The notes under the pieces are model-generated. The model saw only the letters and a list, made by a program, of their open reading frames with translations. It was not told the origin of the DNA and made no database searches. A stretch of 64,000 nt of DNA from Methylococcales bacterium (GTDB lineage Bacteria; Pseudomonadota; Gammaproteobacteria; Methylococcales; Methylomonadaceae). This document shows positions 47,013 to 56,889 of this stretch, piece by piece (positions within the stretch are counted from its first letter, which is position 1; each line of letters opens with the position of its first letter). The translations under genes were made by a program, and so were the position numbers. The stretch is taken from assembly GCA_030949405.1 (NCBI GenBank), contig JAUZSN010000002.1, positions 620,001-684,000 on the forward strand, written 5' to 3'.

Positions 47013-49700
47013 TTAGTCCCAGTTAGCGTCCTTAATAGCAGATGCTTTTTGATAAAGTGCGTTAGCCTCTTTAATTTTTTTTAATTTAGTTAACAGTTTT
47101 GCTTTTTGAATTAAATTAATTTTACTGGGATTAATTAGTTGGGCATTATTATAGGCTTTCAATGCCGCACTTAATTGATTAAGACGACTGTAAATATTTC
47201 CTAAATTTCGATAATTGCCATCATACCGTTTATTGAGCATGACCGCCTTCTCAAAGGCTTCGGCCGCTTTTTTTAAATCACCACTCTCTGCTAACGCTAA
47301 CCCTGCATTACGCCAATTTTCATCCTTATTGGGTTCGATCCCTAACGCTTTTACAAAAGCTTGAGAGGCTTTATGATTTTCCCCGTTATGCATTAACTCA
47401 AAGCCTAATAATCGCCAATTTTCAGCCCGCTCTTTATTTATGGCGACCGCTTGATTTAAATACGTCAGTGCTTCGACATGTTTATTTAATAAACTTAACG
47501 CTTGCCCTAATTTTGTTAGAATCTGATCGTTTATAGGTGAAATGATTAACGCCTCACGATAATGAATCACCGCCGTTTCTAAGTTTATTTTTTGAGTGCT
47601 GTTATTATTGACGAGATCATTATGAATAAGAACATCGCCTATCATTTCTAGGATTTCAATATTAGCAGGTGCAATCACTCGAGCCGTATTTAACAAAAAT
47701 AATGCCTCCTCCCATTCTTTTTTGGGGATGAGTTGTTTGGCTAAATGCAATAATACTTCACTATCATTAGGTGAAATTTCTCGGGCCTTACGAAAAGCTA
47801 TTTCTGCTTCTTCCCTTTTTTCTTGGTAGCTTAACGATAAGCCATAGTAAAGCCACCCTTTCGCATTATTAGGGGAATTATCGGTAAATTTTTTAAATAA
47901 CTGTTCAAGTTTTGGGCTATTATTTTTAGTCACTAACTCCTTTTTCATGACATAAAGAACGTCTAAAACCTTTTCTTTTTGTTGATTTTTATTATTTAAG
48001 ATAATTAATCCAAAAATAATCCCGATACTCACCCCTGCAATCAATAAAAGGGCGACGTATTTAAGAAGGGAGGCATGTAACTTACTTTTTAATAAATAAT
48101 GCTGACTATTTTTAAAGTTACACCCATAATGCGAGGCCCAAATTTCATTAAACTCTTCATTTTTAGACCAGTGCCATAAGGTATCTAATTGTGAGGATTT
48201 AAGTAAACTTCCCCCCTTTTCATTATGTTCATGGGTTAAATGATCTAATTGTTGATAATTTTGCTTAACCTTTTTTTCTTTTTTTATCCAGTCTTTTAAG
48301 CGAGGCCAATGATAAACAATAACATCATGGCTAATTTCGATTAATGTATCCGCTTCTAATTTTTGAGGATGTAGAGGAATTAAAAAGCCCCGCTCAGGCT
48401 GTCTAAAAACCTCAATAACCTCAATAACCTCATCAATAGAACGTTCGGTTAGCTGGGCGATGTCGTTTAATCGTATCGGCGAATGCAGTAATTTGGGAAT
48501 ACTTGATTCTTTTACGGTGGTTAATTGGCGAAATAAGAGTTCGGCTATTTTAAGCTGGTCTTCTTTTAATGAGTAATAGGTTTCATCTAAATGCCGAGGA
48601 AGCGCGGTCTCAAAACTATGAATACGCTGTTTTTTATAAACATCCAGAGTTAAATGATGCGTCTTTACAACACAGCCAACGTCCCAAATTCGCATTAATA
48701 AATATTGTAATAGCGGTAGCTGCTCGGCGGTATTCTTGATATTTTCAAGCAAATGCTCGGCTAACTTAGGGGAGAAAGGAAGGATAATTTCTTTTTTTAT
48801 AGAGTTGTTATTTTTCTTTTCATTCGCAATGATATTTTCGAGTGATTTTTCATTTGATTCCGCCACTAAATTTTTATAAAACTGATTGATTTCTTCGGTC
48901 GTATCCACTTTTTTATCGTCACTCTTGGCTTTAGGTTTTTGATTGACTTGTGATTCTTTTAAGAATGCCTCCTTTGCCCGTTGACGCTTAATCACTTGAA
49001 TCGGCTCAATCATGACCTGTCTTAATTCATCCTTAGTTAAATGAGGGGTTAAATAGAGATTCTGTTTTAGGGCGGCTTCTAATTTGGAGAAAAGCGGAAT
49101 TTTATTTAAGTAACGTGAACGAAAGGTGAGAACAACATGAATATTATTCGGGGTAATCGCTTTTATGGGATGTGGACGACTGCTATCAATTAAAAAATCA
49201 ACAAAGGTATGGGCTTTTTTTTCATCGTGCTTCCAAAGATGAAAAATATCTTCAAATTGGTCGCAAACTAATAATAGTTTATGCCCTTTTGCTAACGGTT
49301 TTTGATCTAATAGCGAATGTAAACTTAAACTTTGCATTAAATTTTGTCTTAAAAAACGTTGAGCTTGAGTTTTACTTTCAAAGCCTTCTAAAAGGGATTC
49401 GCCTAACGCTTCTTCTTTTAATAAGGCCTCCGTCATTTGTAAAAAAGGGGTGGAGTAAGGGCGAAAATTAGCAATATGCCATTGAACTAGGTTGTCATTT
49501 TTATTGTTTTGCACTAATCGTGCTTCAAGTCCACAGCGAATTAAAGACGTTTTTCCACAATAGGCTTCTCCAACAACGGCAAAAAAAGGGGTTGTTTCTA
49601 ATAAACCTAATAGATCATTGATACAATTTTCACGACCAAAAAATAATTCATGTTCATTAGCTTGAAAGGGACGTAAGCCAACATAGGGAGCTTTATTCAT
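47013..49700 (-). CDS. nSTAND1 NTPase with membrane helix and TPR repeats
   Basis: The 895-residue protein begins PYVGLRPFQANEHELFFGRE, the signature of the nSTAND1 NTPase group, with a P-loop VVGEAYCGKTSLI (about 42-54) and Walker B-like LLLVCDQFEDIF. A winged-helix-like region follows (about 380-460), then one membrane helix (about 545-570) and some 300 residues of TPRs at about 590-895. STAND NTPases act as signalling switches, and some sense phage. The helix and TPR tail suggest a membrane-bound sensor or assembly platform. Start is ATG 49698-49700. It stands alone, so its pathway is unknown. Confidence 0.78.
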   Translation of the reverse strand: MNKAPYVGLRPFQANEHELFFGRENCINDLLGLLETTPFFAVVGEAYCGKTSLIRCGLEARLVQNNKNDNLVQWHIANFRPYSTPFLQMTEALLKEEALGESLLEGFESKTQAQRFLRQNLMQSLSLHSLLDQKPLAKGHKLLLVCDQFEDIFHLWKHDEKKAHTFVDFLIDSSRPHPIKAITPNNIHVVLTFRSRYLNKIPLFSKLEAALKQNLYLTPHLTKDELRQVMIEPIQVIKRQRAKEAFLKESQVNQKPKAKSDDKKVDTTEEINQFYKNLVAESNEKSLENIIANEKKNNNSIKKEIILPFSPKLAEHLLENIKNTAEQLPLLQYLLMRIWDVGCVVKTHHLTLDVYKKQRIHSFETALPRHLDETYYSLKEDQLKIAELLFRQLTTVKESSIPKLLHSPIRLNDIAQLTERSIDEVIEVIEVFRQPERGFLIPLHPQKLEADTLIEISHDVIVYHWPRLKDWIKKEKKVKQNYQQLDHLTHEHNEKGGSLLKSSQLDTLWHWSKNEEFNEIWASHYGCNFKNSQHYLLKSKLHASLLKYVALLLIAGVSIGIIFGLIILNNKNQQKEKVLDVLYVMKKELVTKNNSPKLEQLFKKFTDNSPNNAKGWLYYGLSLSYQEKREEAEIAFRKAREISPNDSEVLLHLAKQLIPKKEWEEALFLLNTARVIAPANIEILEMIGDVLIHNDLVNNNSTQKINLETAVIHYREALIISPINDQILTKLGQALSLLNKHVEALTYLNQAVAINKERAENWRLLGFELMHNGENHKASQAFVKALGIEPNKDENWRNAGLALAESGDLKKAAEAFEKAVMLNKRYDGNYRNLGNIYSRLNQLSAALKAYNNAQLINPSKINLIQKAKLLTKLKKIKEANALYQKASAIKDANWD

Positions 49701-49841
49701 AAGATTTAATTTTTACTACGCTAAAGAGAGCATAAAAAGGTATAGTATAGGGTTATTAGCATTCTTTCTCTGTTAAAAAATATCAAACACTTTTATTATT
49801 GATTAACCCTTTCGTATCCTAATCACAGACAAGGTTTTAAA

Positions 49842-50417
49842 ATGAAAACATCCACTCAATCTAGCTATAAATTATTGACCGCTCTGGCCCTTATTTTAAC
49901 CTCTATAAACACGCCCGCTTATGCCGCCGATGAGTCCAATGTTTTAAGTGTAGTGACAGGTGATTGGAATCAAGATAAAAAAACGGATGCGGCTGTGTTG
50001 ATGAAAAATGATGACCTTGTTGAAATTTATATTTTTTTAGGGCAACAAAATAATACCTTAAAACAGGTACTTTATAAAAGCGATTTTATCTGGATGGGAT
50101 CAATGGAGGGGACCGTTCCCTATCTGGAATCAAAAGGAAAAAAAGGGTCCTTTATTATTATGTCTGGAAATGATTCCATTGGTAGAAATCGCTGGTCTCA
50201 AGCCTTAACCATTGCCTATCGGGAAAAGGCGTTTACACTCGGTGGCTATACTTATAATAGCCGTGATACCTTAGCGCCTGATCATTCATTTGCTTGTGAT
50301 CTTAATCTTTTCACAGGTAAAGGATTGAGAAATAATAAAGCGTTTAAGATTAACGCACAAAAAATTAAGCTTAAAGACTGGTCTGATGATAACGTACCCA
50401 CTAAATGTCAAGAATAG
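49842..50417 (+). CDS. Secreted protein with VCBS/FG-GAP-like motif
   Basis: The 191-residue protein has a signal peptide (about 1-28, ending AYA) and then GDWNQDKKTDAAVL, a calcium-loop motif seen in VCBS/FG-GAP repeats. A single beta-rich domain follows, and one cysteine pair lies near the end (FACDLN, TKCQE). No family name can be given. It starts at ATG 49842 and is divergent from the nSTAND gene (141-base gap). Likely periplasmic; function unknown. Confidence 0.6.
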   Translation: MKTSTQSSYKLLTALALILTSINTPAYAADESNVLSVVTGDWNQDKKTDAAVLMKNDDLVEIYIFLGQQNNTLKQVLYKSDFIWMGSMEGTVPYLESKGKKGSFIIMSGNDSIGRNRWSQALTIAYREKAFTLGGYTYNSRDTLAPDHSFACDLNLFTGKGLRNNKAFKINAQKIKLKDWSDDNVPTKCQE

Positions 50418-50442
50418 CACGTCTAAACACTCGCATTAACGG

Positions 50443-52578
50443 CTAGTCGCGATGTTCTTTTAGGGGCCTATTGAGACGTTTTCGGTAAGCATGAATGGCG
50501 GGAAGAAGTAATAAGACCAATCCAATAAGACCGATGAATAATGGAAAAAATAAGGGTTTATTCCATTGTTTGCGTTTTTGTTGGCGAAGATTCGGATTAA
50601 TTCGGGTGTATTTAAGACGGTTATTCGCCATTAAATTGGGTTTTAAATTTTGATACCAACGATGGGCTAATACAAAGTTTTTGGGATGTAAGCCAAAAAC
50701 CCACGGGGCATCACGGCGAACAATCGCTTGCATTTTCTGGATCAGTTGATAACGCGGGGCCCCATTTTCCATGTTTCGCATTTTTTCAAACAAGGCATCA
50801 AACTCAGTATTATTATAATTTCCTGCATTTTCCCCGCCATGATTTACTTTGCCATTTTCACCGTAGAGAAGAAAAAAGAAGTTTTCAGGATCAGGGTAGT
50901 CTGCATTCCAGCCCCAACTAAAAATTTGAGCGTGTCCTGTCCGCATTTTTTCTTGAAAGCGGTTGTAATCGGTGGCACGAATCACTAGTTTAATACCCAG
51001 TTTTTCAAATTGTTTTCGATACCAATTCATTCGAGGTCTTTCATCAACACTGGCTGATGAGGTGTCAAAATATAAGGTTAGGGCTTCGGCTGTTTTTGGA
51101 TCAATCCCATTGTCATACCCCGCTTCTTTTAATAATTGTTTGGCTTCGTTAATGGTTTTTCGTTGGCCTAAATCATGATAGACATATGGGTTAATGCCTT
51201 CTTTGCCTGCTAAAAATCCATAAATTTCAGGGGGAATCATTCCTTGAGCGGCAATACCTCGGCCATTATTAAAAATAGAAATATATTCTTCATAATCAAT
51301 CGCTATCGAAATAGCTTGGCGTAATTTTCGTGCTTTTTCCGTGTTGCCACCCACCACATCATCCAACATATTAAAGCCTAAATAATAAATAGAGGTGGCG
51401 ACCGTTGTTTGTAATTGAATACCTTTATTTTGCATCGCTGTGGTTAATTGAGCATCGCCATCCCCTGTAAACTGCACGGCTTGATCGAAGCTATCGGAGG
51501 CAATACCTGAGGCATCATAATAACCTTGTAAAAATTTATTCCAATAAGGCAGGGTTTCTTTTTCAAGGGTGTAGACGACTTTATCAATAAAAGGTAAGGC
51601 TTTACCCGCATCGTTTAATAGCCCGTGTTGACGGTCTTGTTTTTCACCGTCTAGGGGGTAGTTTTCGCCATGAAAATTAGGGTTTTTAGATAACACCATG
51701 CGTCGATTCGGGTTGTTTTCTGAGAGTAAATACGCACCTGTTCCGATAGGGTACCAATCTAAACTAATGTTTCGGGTTAATAGTTCGGGTTGGGCATAAA
51801 AAGTATCGGCTTCCCACGGTATCGGTGCAAAAAAAGGCATGGCCAACCAAAATCGAAATTGCGGGTATTTTCCCTTGATCCGAATTTTATATTGATAGCG
51901 ACTTAAGGCGGTGACACCTGTTAAGGTTAATTCTTTTAGGGCAGTTTTTGGTAATGATTTTAAAGGCTCAGCAAAGGCTGAAAATCCCTCAATATGTTGC
52001 TTCATAATTTCAGCAATGGGGGAATGAATTTTAGGGTGGGCAAGACGTTTTATTTGATAAACATAATCTTCCGCAATTAATTCACGAGTGCCTGTATTTT
52101 TAAAATCATTTAAAGTATGAATGGATTCTAAGGTCGTTTCATTGAGTTGATGATAGCGAAAATGCCCGTCTTTATCTTTGGCAAAGGCAGGATGCGGTTG
52201 ATAGTGAATATTTTGTTGGATGTCAATAATGTAATCACTGAACGCAATCTCATTTTCATCGGCATCCGTCGCTAATAACTCGCCCTTTTTATTTAAATAC
52301 TGAATCGTTGGCAGTCGAGTGGCCGTTAACGGGATCAGTTGATAGGGACGTTTTAAATAATGATATTGAAAGGGGGGCTCATAAATTTGGGCAATAAAGG
52401 TGTATTCATTAGCACTGTAAGAAACCGCTGGGTCTAAATGTTTGGGTCTTTCTGAAAATGAGGCGTATAAATTATTTAACGAATCATCCTCGGTTGGGTA
52501 AGGATTATTAAGCTCGGTTAAATCACAGGCGGATAACAGCCCGATGATTAAGATGAATAAGATTTTATAAGCGTACAT
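50443..52578 (-). CDS. Peptide-type ABC substrate-binding lipoprotein
   Basis: From ATG 52576-52578 (MYAYKILFILII) the product is 711 residues with a lipobox LLSAC. The SBP_bac_5 (oligopeptide/nickel-type) domain follows: RPKHLDPAVSYS, AISIAIDYEEYI and GWNADYPDPENFF. Unusually, a second membrane helix lies near the carboxy end (LFIGLIGLVLLLLPAI) with a basic tail. No permease or ATPase genes adjoin it, so it is an orphan. It starts 38 bases after nudE (or 2 bases if the start is 52614). The ligand is unknown. Confidence 0.83.
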   Translation of the reverse strand: MYAYKILFILIIGLLSACDLTELNNPYPTEDDSLNNLYASFSERPKHLDPAVSYSANEYTFIAQIYEPPFQYHYLKRPYQLIPLTATRLPTIQYLNKKGELLATDADENEIAFSDYIIDIQQNIHYQPHPAFAKDKDGHFRYHQLNETTLESIHTLNDFKNTGTRELIAEDYVYQIKRLAHPKIHSPIAEIMKQHIEGFSAFAEPLKSLPKTALKELTLTGVTALSRYQYKIRIKGKYPQFRFWLAMPFFAPIPWEADTFYAQPELLTRNISLDWYPIGTGAYLLSENNPNRRMVLSKNPNFHGENYPLDGEKQDRQHGLLNDAGKALPFIDKVVYTLEKETLPYWNKFLQGYYDASGIASDSFDQAVQFTGDGDAQLTTAMQNKGIQLQTTVATSIYYLGFNMLDDVVGGNTEKARKLRQAISIAIDYEEYISIFNNGRGIAAQGMIPPEIYGFLAGKEGINPYVYHDLGQRKTINEAKQLLKEAGYDNGIDPKTAEALTLYFDTSSASVDERPRMNWYRKQFEKLGIKLVIRATDYNRFQEKMRTGHAQIFSWGWNADYPDPENFFFLLYGENGKVNHGGENAGNYNNTEFDALFEKMRNMENGAPRYQLIQKMQAIVRRDAPWVFGLHPKNFVLAHRWYQNLKPNLMANNRLKYTRINPNLRQQKRKQWNKPLFFPLFIGLIGLVLLLLPAIHAYRKRLNRPLKEHRD

Positions 52579-52616
52579 TTTTTTATAATTTGAAAGTATC
52601 AAACGCAGGAACATGT

Positions 52617-53168
52617 TTATTTGATTGAACGAAGGTAATCAGCGGTCATATAAAGGGCGGCAATGGAACGGGCTTCACTGCACTCTTGTGTGGCGATGAG
52701 TCCCTTAATATCGGATAATTTCCAAGGAACAACCTCTAATTCTTCAGGCTCGTCGCCTTCTAATTTTTCAGGGTATAAATCCTGAGCGACAATGATATGA
52801 ATATTATGTTCCATATAGCCAGGAGCGAGCGTTAAAGAGGTGAGTTGTTGTAAGTTTTTTGCCCCATAACCGACTTCTTCTTTAAGTTCACGGTTAGCCG
52901 CCTCTAAAACCGCTTCATTCGCATCTATTTTCCCTTTGGGAAGCCCTAGTTCATAACGATCCACGCCTGCTGAGTATTCTCGAATTAATAACACGGTTTC
53001 ATCATCTAATAAGGGGACAATTAATACCGCTCCATAGCTTCCATTACGCTTTAAACGTTCATATTGACGTTGTTCCCCATTACTAAAGACAATATCCATA
53101 CTTTCAATGGCAAATAAACGACTCTGGCAAACATCTTGACGATTTAAGATAGTTGGTTTTTTTAGCAT
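52617..53168 (-). CDS. nudE: ADP-compounds hydrolase NudE
   Basis: The 183-residue Nudix hydrolase cleaves ADP-ribose, NADH and diadenosine polyphosphates. The Nudix box is complete (GKIDANEAVLEAANRELKEE, then VGYG). It is divergent from a yrfG homologue with 51 bases between, the same pairing as in E. coli, which strengthens both calls. Confidence 0.9.
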   Translation of the reverse strand: MLKKPTILNRQDVCQSRLFAIESMDIVFSNGEQRQYERLKRNGSYGAVLIVPLLDDETVLLIREYSAGVDRYELGLPKGKIDANEAVLEAANRELKEEVGYGAKNLQQLTSLTLAPGYMEHNIHIIVAQDLYPEKLEGDEPEELEVVPWKLSDIKGLIATQECSEARSIAALYMTADYLRSIK

Positions 53169-53219
53169 AATGTTATGATAAGGGTTAATAAAGGGCGATT
53201 TTATAATAGGCTATAATAG

Positions 53220-53885
53220 ATGATAAATTGGAATTTATACGATACCGTTTTGTTAGATATGGATGGTACGTTATTAGACCTCAACTTTGATAACCATTTT
53301 TGGCGCGAGTTCATTCCATTAAAATATGCTGAAAAAAATAAACTTTCATTGTTCAACGCGAAGCAAGTTTTAGCCCCGAAATTTAAACAAATGGAAGGAA
53401 AGTTAGAATGGTATTGTTTAGATTATTGGACACAGGTTTTAGCCTTAGATATTGTGGGTCTTAAGGTGGAAATAGCCGCATTAATTAGCGTACTTCCTCA
53501 TGTTGTTGAATTTTTAGAGGCCTTAAAAAATACTGATAAGCGGGTATTGTTAGTGACCAACGCCCATCCTGAGAGTTTAAATTTAAAGATGGAAAAAACC
53601 TGTTTAAATCTATTTTTTGATGGCATTATTTGTTCGCATGATTTAGGTTACCCGAAAGAAAATCTAAAATTTTGGACTAAATTACAGCAACAACAAGGGT
53701 TTGATAAATCACATACCGTTATGATTGATGATAGCTTGACGGTCTTAGCGGCGGCTAAACAATTTGGTATCGGTTATTTAATTGCTATGAGTCAACCTGA
53801 TAGCCAAAAAGCGGCCCATATTATTAATCATTATCCTGCTATTAACGATTTTCGTGAACTTTCAAGGTTACTTAAAATCGGGTAG
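53220..53885 (+). CDS. yrfG: HAD nucleotidase YrfG-like (GMP/IMP)
   Basis: The 221-residue HAD protein has LLDMDGTLLDLNFDNHFW (nucleophile Asp), LLVTNAHPESLNLK and VMIDDSLTVLAAAK. It matches YrfG, a purine 5'-nucleotidase in E. coli. Its divergent partner is nudE, as in enterics. Start is ATG 53220, with a weak ribosome site. Confidence 0.87.
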   Translation: MINWNLYDTVLLDMDGTLLDLNFDNHFWREFIPLKYAEKNKLSLFNAKQVLAPKFKQMEGKLEWYCLDYWTQVLALDIVGLKVEIAALISVLPHVVEFLEALKNTDKRVLLVTNAHPESLNLKMEKTCLNLFFDGIICSHDLGYPKENLKFWTKLQQQQGFDKSHTVMIDDSLTVLAAAKQFGIGYLIAMSQPDSQKAAHIINHYPAINDFRELSRLLKIG

Positions 53886-53929
53886 CCCACTATAAAGGTC
53901 ATTGTAGGATGGCTCTGTTTTCATGTTGA

Positions 53930-55378
53930 TTAGCTCTGCTCACAGCGTTTGATAATCAAAGGAATTTCAGCTAGCATTTGTTGCTTAAAGGGGGTTAGAA
54001 TATCACTCACCACTAAGGTTTTAATGGGTAACTTTTTGCCCCGTAATTTAATGAAATCTTTGTCATCCACGTCAATTAAGCCATTCAGGTTTTGTTCAGC
54101 AAATACATCCTCTGTAATGATAAGTTCACCCGGTTCAGCACTGCCACATAAACGTGAGGCTAAATTAACGGAATCACCGACGACGGTATACTCCATTCGT
54201 TCATTTGACCCCATATTTCCAGCCAGCATGGTGCCACTATTAACCCCGATACGAAATTCAACTCTTATTTTTCCTTCCGCTTCACGTTGATGATTTAACT
54301 GATGCAGTAATTCTAAGACCATCCAAGCACAGGCAATGCAATCAAAGGCGTGCTGTTCTTTTTTAACGGGAACACCAAAGACGACCATCGCACAGTCTCC
54401 AATGAATTTATCAACATGTCCTCCACAAAAACTGACGACTTCGGTCACTTTAGAAAAGTAAACATTGAGTAACTCGCTAATATCTTGTGGATCCATTGAT
54501 TCAGATAAGCTTGTAAATCCTACAATATCCGCAAAAAACACACTCGCCGTTAAATGCTCGCCGCCCAGTTCAGTTTCTACCAGTGAGTCTAAATCATTCA
54601 AAACTTCTTTAGCAACTTGAGGCGAGACATAACGTGAAAAAATAGCTTCTACTTTATCTTTTTGCAATAACCCTTTATCCATCTCATTAAATGATTGAAT
54701 AAAGGTACTCATTTCATCGTAATTTTTTTCATTATTAAGAATAGAGTTGGTATTCATCATGTCATCAAGTGGGTTATTAGTATATTTTTTTAGGTAAATA
54801 AGCGCTAAAAGACAGATTGACCCACTGGCTAAAATAACCCAAAGCAAGTTTTGTAAAATTTCTTTTTGAGTATTTTCAAGTAATTGCGATCTAAAAGAGA
54901 CGGATATATAACCAAAAACTAAAGCATCATAATTAACCATCATCGTATAAGAGGTGGCGTTTGTACTGTTAATGAATGTGCTATTTAAGATGTCAGTTTG
55001 CTGTTGATAGGTCGCAAGCTCCGTTGGGAAATTTATTGGTTCGGTTGTAAAGCCTTGTGTATTAGCGACAGAATAATCTTTATTGTAAAGGGTTATTCCG
55101 ATGATCGACTCTTGTTGATACAGTTTATCTAAAATATTTTTTACGGCGAGGTGATTACTTGCCAGTAATGGGTTTTTCAGCGTGTAAGCAACTTGGTAAA
55201 TGAGCGATTCTCTTAGTATGGCGGTTTGCTTTTCGATAAGAGGAGTTTGCTTGAAAGTAATTAAAACGCTTAACCCAATGAGAGAAAGGACTAAAATAAA
55301 TGAAAACAACCCCGCTAATTTATTGGCATTAAAGACGAATAGATGGCGGGTGGTTGAACGATTTTTCTTTTCAGTCAT
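53930..55378 (-). CDS. Membrane-bound class III adenylate cyclase
   Basis: The 482-residue protein has a membrane helix near 17-40, an extracytoplasmic sensor region (about 45-170), a second helix near 175-195 and a linker. The cyclase domain starts near residue 270. FFADIVGFTSLSE and DKFIGDCAMVVF supply the two metal aspartates and the base-reading Lys. EYTVVGDSVNLASRL has the Asp expected for ATP rather than GTP, together with the Asn and Arg for catalysis. The signal sensed is unknown. The 181-base gap upstream (55379-55559) holds no gene. Confidence 0.9.
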   Translation of the reverse strand: MTEKKNRSTTRHLFVFNANKLAGLFSFILVLSLIGLSVLITFKQTPLIEKQTAILRESLIYQVAYTLKNPLLASNHLAVKNILDKLYQQESIIGITLYNKDYSVANTQGFTTEPINFPTELATYQQQTDILNSTFINSTNATSYTMMVNYDALVFGYISVSFRSQLLENTQKEILQNLLWVILASGSICLLALIYLKKYTNNPLDDMMNTNSILNNEKNYDEMSTFIQSFNEMDKGLLQKDKVEAIFSRYVSPQVAKEVLNDLDSLVETELGGEHLTASVFFADIVGFTSLSESMDPQDISELLNVYFSKVTEVVSFCGGHVDKFIGDCAMVVFGVPVKKEQHAFDCIACAWMVLELLHQLNHQREAEGKIRVEFRIGVNSGTMLAGNMGSNERMEYTVVGDSVNLASRLCGSAEPGELIITEDVFAEQNLNGLIDVDDKDFIKLRGKKLPIKTLVVSDILTPFKQQMLAEIPLIIKRCEQS

Positions 55379-55559
55379 AGTAGACCTATATGAGTGAATA
55401 TTTTAGTCAGTTTAAAAAGGAGGGGGATCATGTTAGCGATGACTCAATTAAAGTCGTTTGGTTTAAATACGATTCATTAGATGATGATTGTAACAGGGCT
55501 GGGTGACAGTTAGATTAAAAATATCACAATTCAGTTAAATTTAGTTTAAGGAAGAAATC

Positions 55560-56741
55560 TTAAACATAGTGTCCTGCACTCCAACCTGATGACCAAGCCC
55601 ATTGAAAGTTATATCCGCCTAGCCAGCCTGTTACATCAATGACTTCTCCAATAAAAAATAAGCCCTTAACTTGATTACTTTCTAAGGTCTTTGAAGACAG
55701 GCTATTACAATCAATGCCGCCTAAAGTCACTTCAGCGGTTCGATAGCCTTCGGTTCCACTTGGTTTTATTTGCCATTGATGGAGTTGCTCGCTTAAGGAT
55801 TCAATTTTTTTATCGGATAACTCGGTGATCGGTAAGTCTAATAAGGCGGTTGTTAATAACGTTGTAAGTAAACGTTTGGGTAAATAATCACTTAAAAAAG
55901 TTTTAACTTTTAATTGGGATTTTTGTTCGCGTTGATCGGTTAATAATGGAACTAAATTTAACTCGGGAAGTAAGTTAATATGAATAGATTCACCCGCGTG
56001 CCAATACGAAGACACTTGTAAAATAGCAGGCCCACTTAAACCCCGATGGGTAAACAAGATATTTTCTTTGAAATGTTGCCGACTATTACTCACTACACAG
56101 GGAATGGCGATACCTGAAAGCTGAGAAAAGAGGGCTTTATCTTTAGGTTGTAAGGTGAACGGAACTAAACCCGCGCGTGTTTTTAACACATTGATTCCAA
56201 ATTGTTGGGCAATTTGATAACCGAAGGGGGTTGCTCCTATTTTTGGAATAGATAAGCCGCCTGTTGCGATTACTAAGGAGTCGCAGCTGTAGTTATTTTT
56301 TGTCGTAGTTAATTTAAACTGTTGAGAATCAGAACGGCAAATGGTTTTAATCGCGGTATTCAATTGAATGCTTACCTGCGCCAAATTGGCTTCGGTTAAT
56401 AATAAATTAACAATGTCTTTAGCACTGTCATCACAAAATAATCGCCCGAATTCACGTTCATGAAAGGGAATTTTATAGCGGTTAATTAGTGCTATAAAAT
56501 CCCACTGTGTGTAGCGACTTAAAGCCGATTTACAAAAATGAGGATTAGATGAAAAATAGTTGTCAGCATCAACGGTATAATTGGTAAAGTTACAACGTCC
56601 ACCGCCCGACATTAAAATTTTCTTACCCACCTTATTCGCATGATCTAGGATTAAAACCTTACGCCCGCGTTTTCCCGCTTCTATGGCACACATTAAGCCA
56701 GATGCTCCTGCGCCAATAATAATGACATCAAAATGAGGCAT
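55560..56741 (-). CDS. HI0933/YhiN-family flavoprotein
   Basis: The 393-residue protein has a FAD-binding IIIGAGASGLMCAIEAGKRG at the start, VGKKILMSGGGRCNFTN and a terminal GEVIDVTGWLGGYNFQWA. These define the HI0933/YhiN family, whose reaction is not firmly established. It starts at ATG 56739-56741. The gap to the next gene (56742-56889) shows nothing definite. Confidence 0.9.
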   Translation of the reverse strand: MPHFDVIIIGAGASGLMCAIEAGKRGRKVLILDHANKVGKKILMSGGGRCNFTNYTVDADNYFSSNPHFCKSALSRYTQWDFIALINRYKIPFHEREFGRLFCDDSAKDIVNLLLTEANLAQVSIQLNTAIKTICRSDSQQFKLTTTKNNYSCDSLVIATGGLSIPKIGATPFGYQIAQQFGINVLKTRAGLVPFTLQPKDKALFSQLSGIAIPCVVSNSRQHFKENILFTHRGLSGPAILQVSSYWHAGESIHINLLPELNLVPLLTDQREQKSQLKVKTFLSDYLPKRLLTTLLTTALLDLPITELSDKKIESLSEQLHQWQIKPSGTEGYRTAEVTLGGIDCNSLSSKTLESNQVKGLFFIGEVIDVTGWLGGYNFQWAWSSGWSAGHYV

Positions 56742-56889
56742 ATTAACTCACTCGGGTGGGTTTAAATTTTATTTGAAGCGAATCGTAATGTTTTTTCATG
56801 GGTGTTTTTTTGGAGTGGATCGGTTTTAAACGTTAAGCTGTGGTTGTGTATAAATAGTCTGAGCTAGTTGATTAGAAAGTGGGGGGTGT

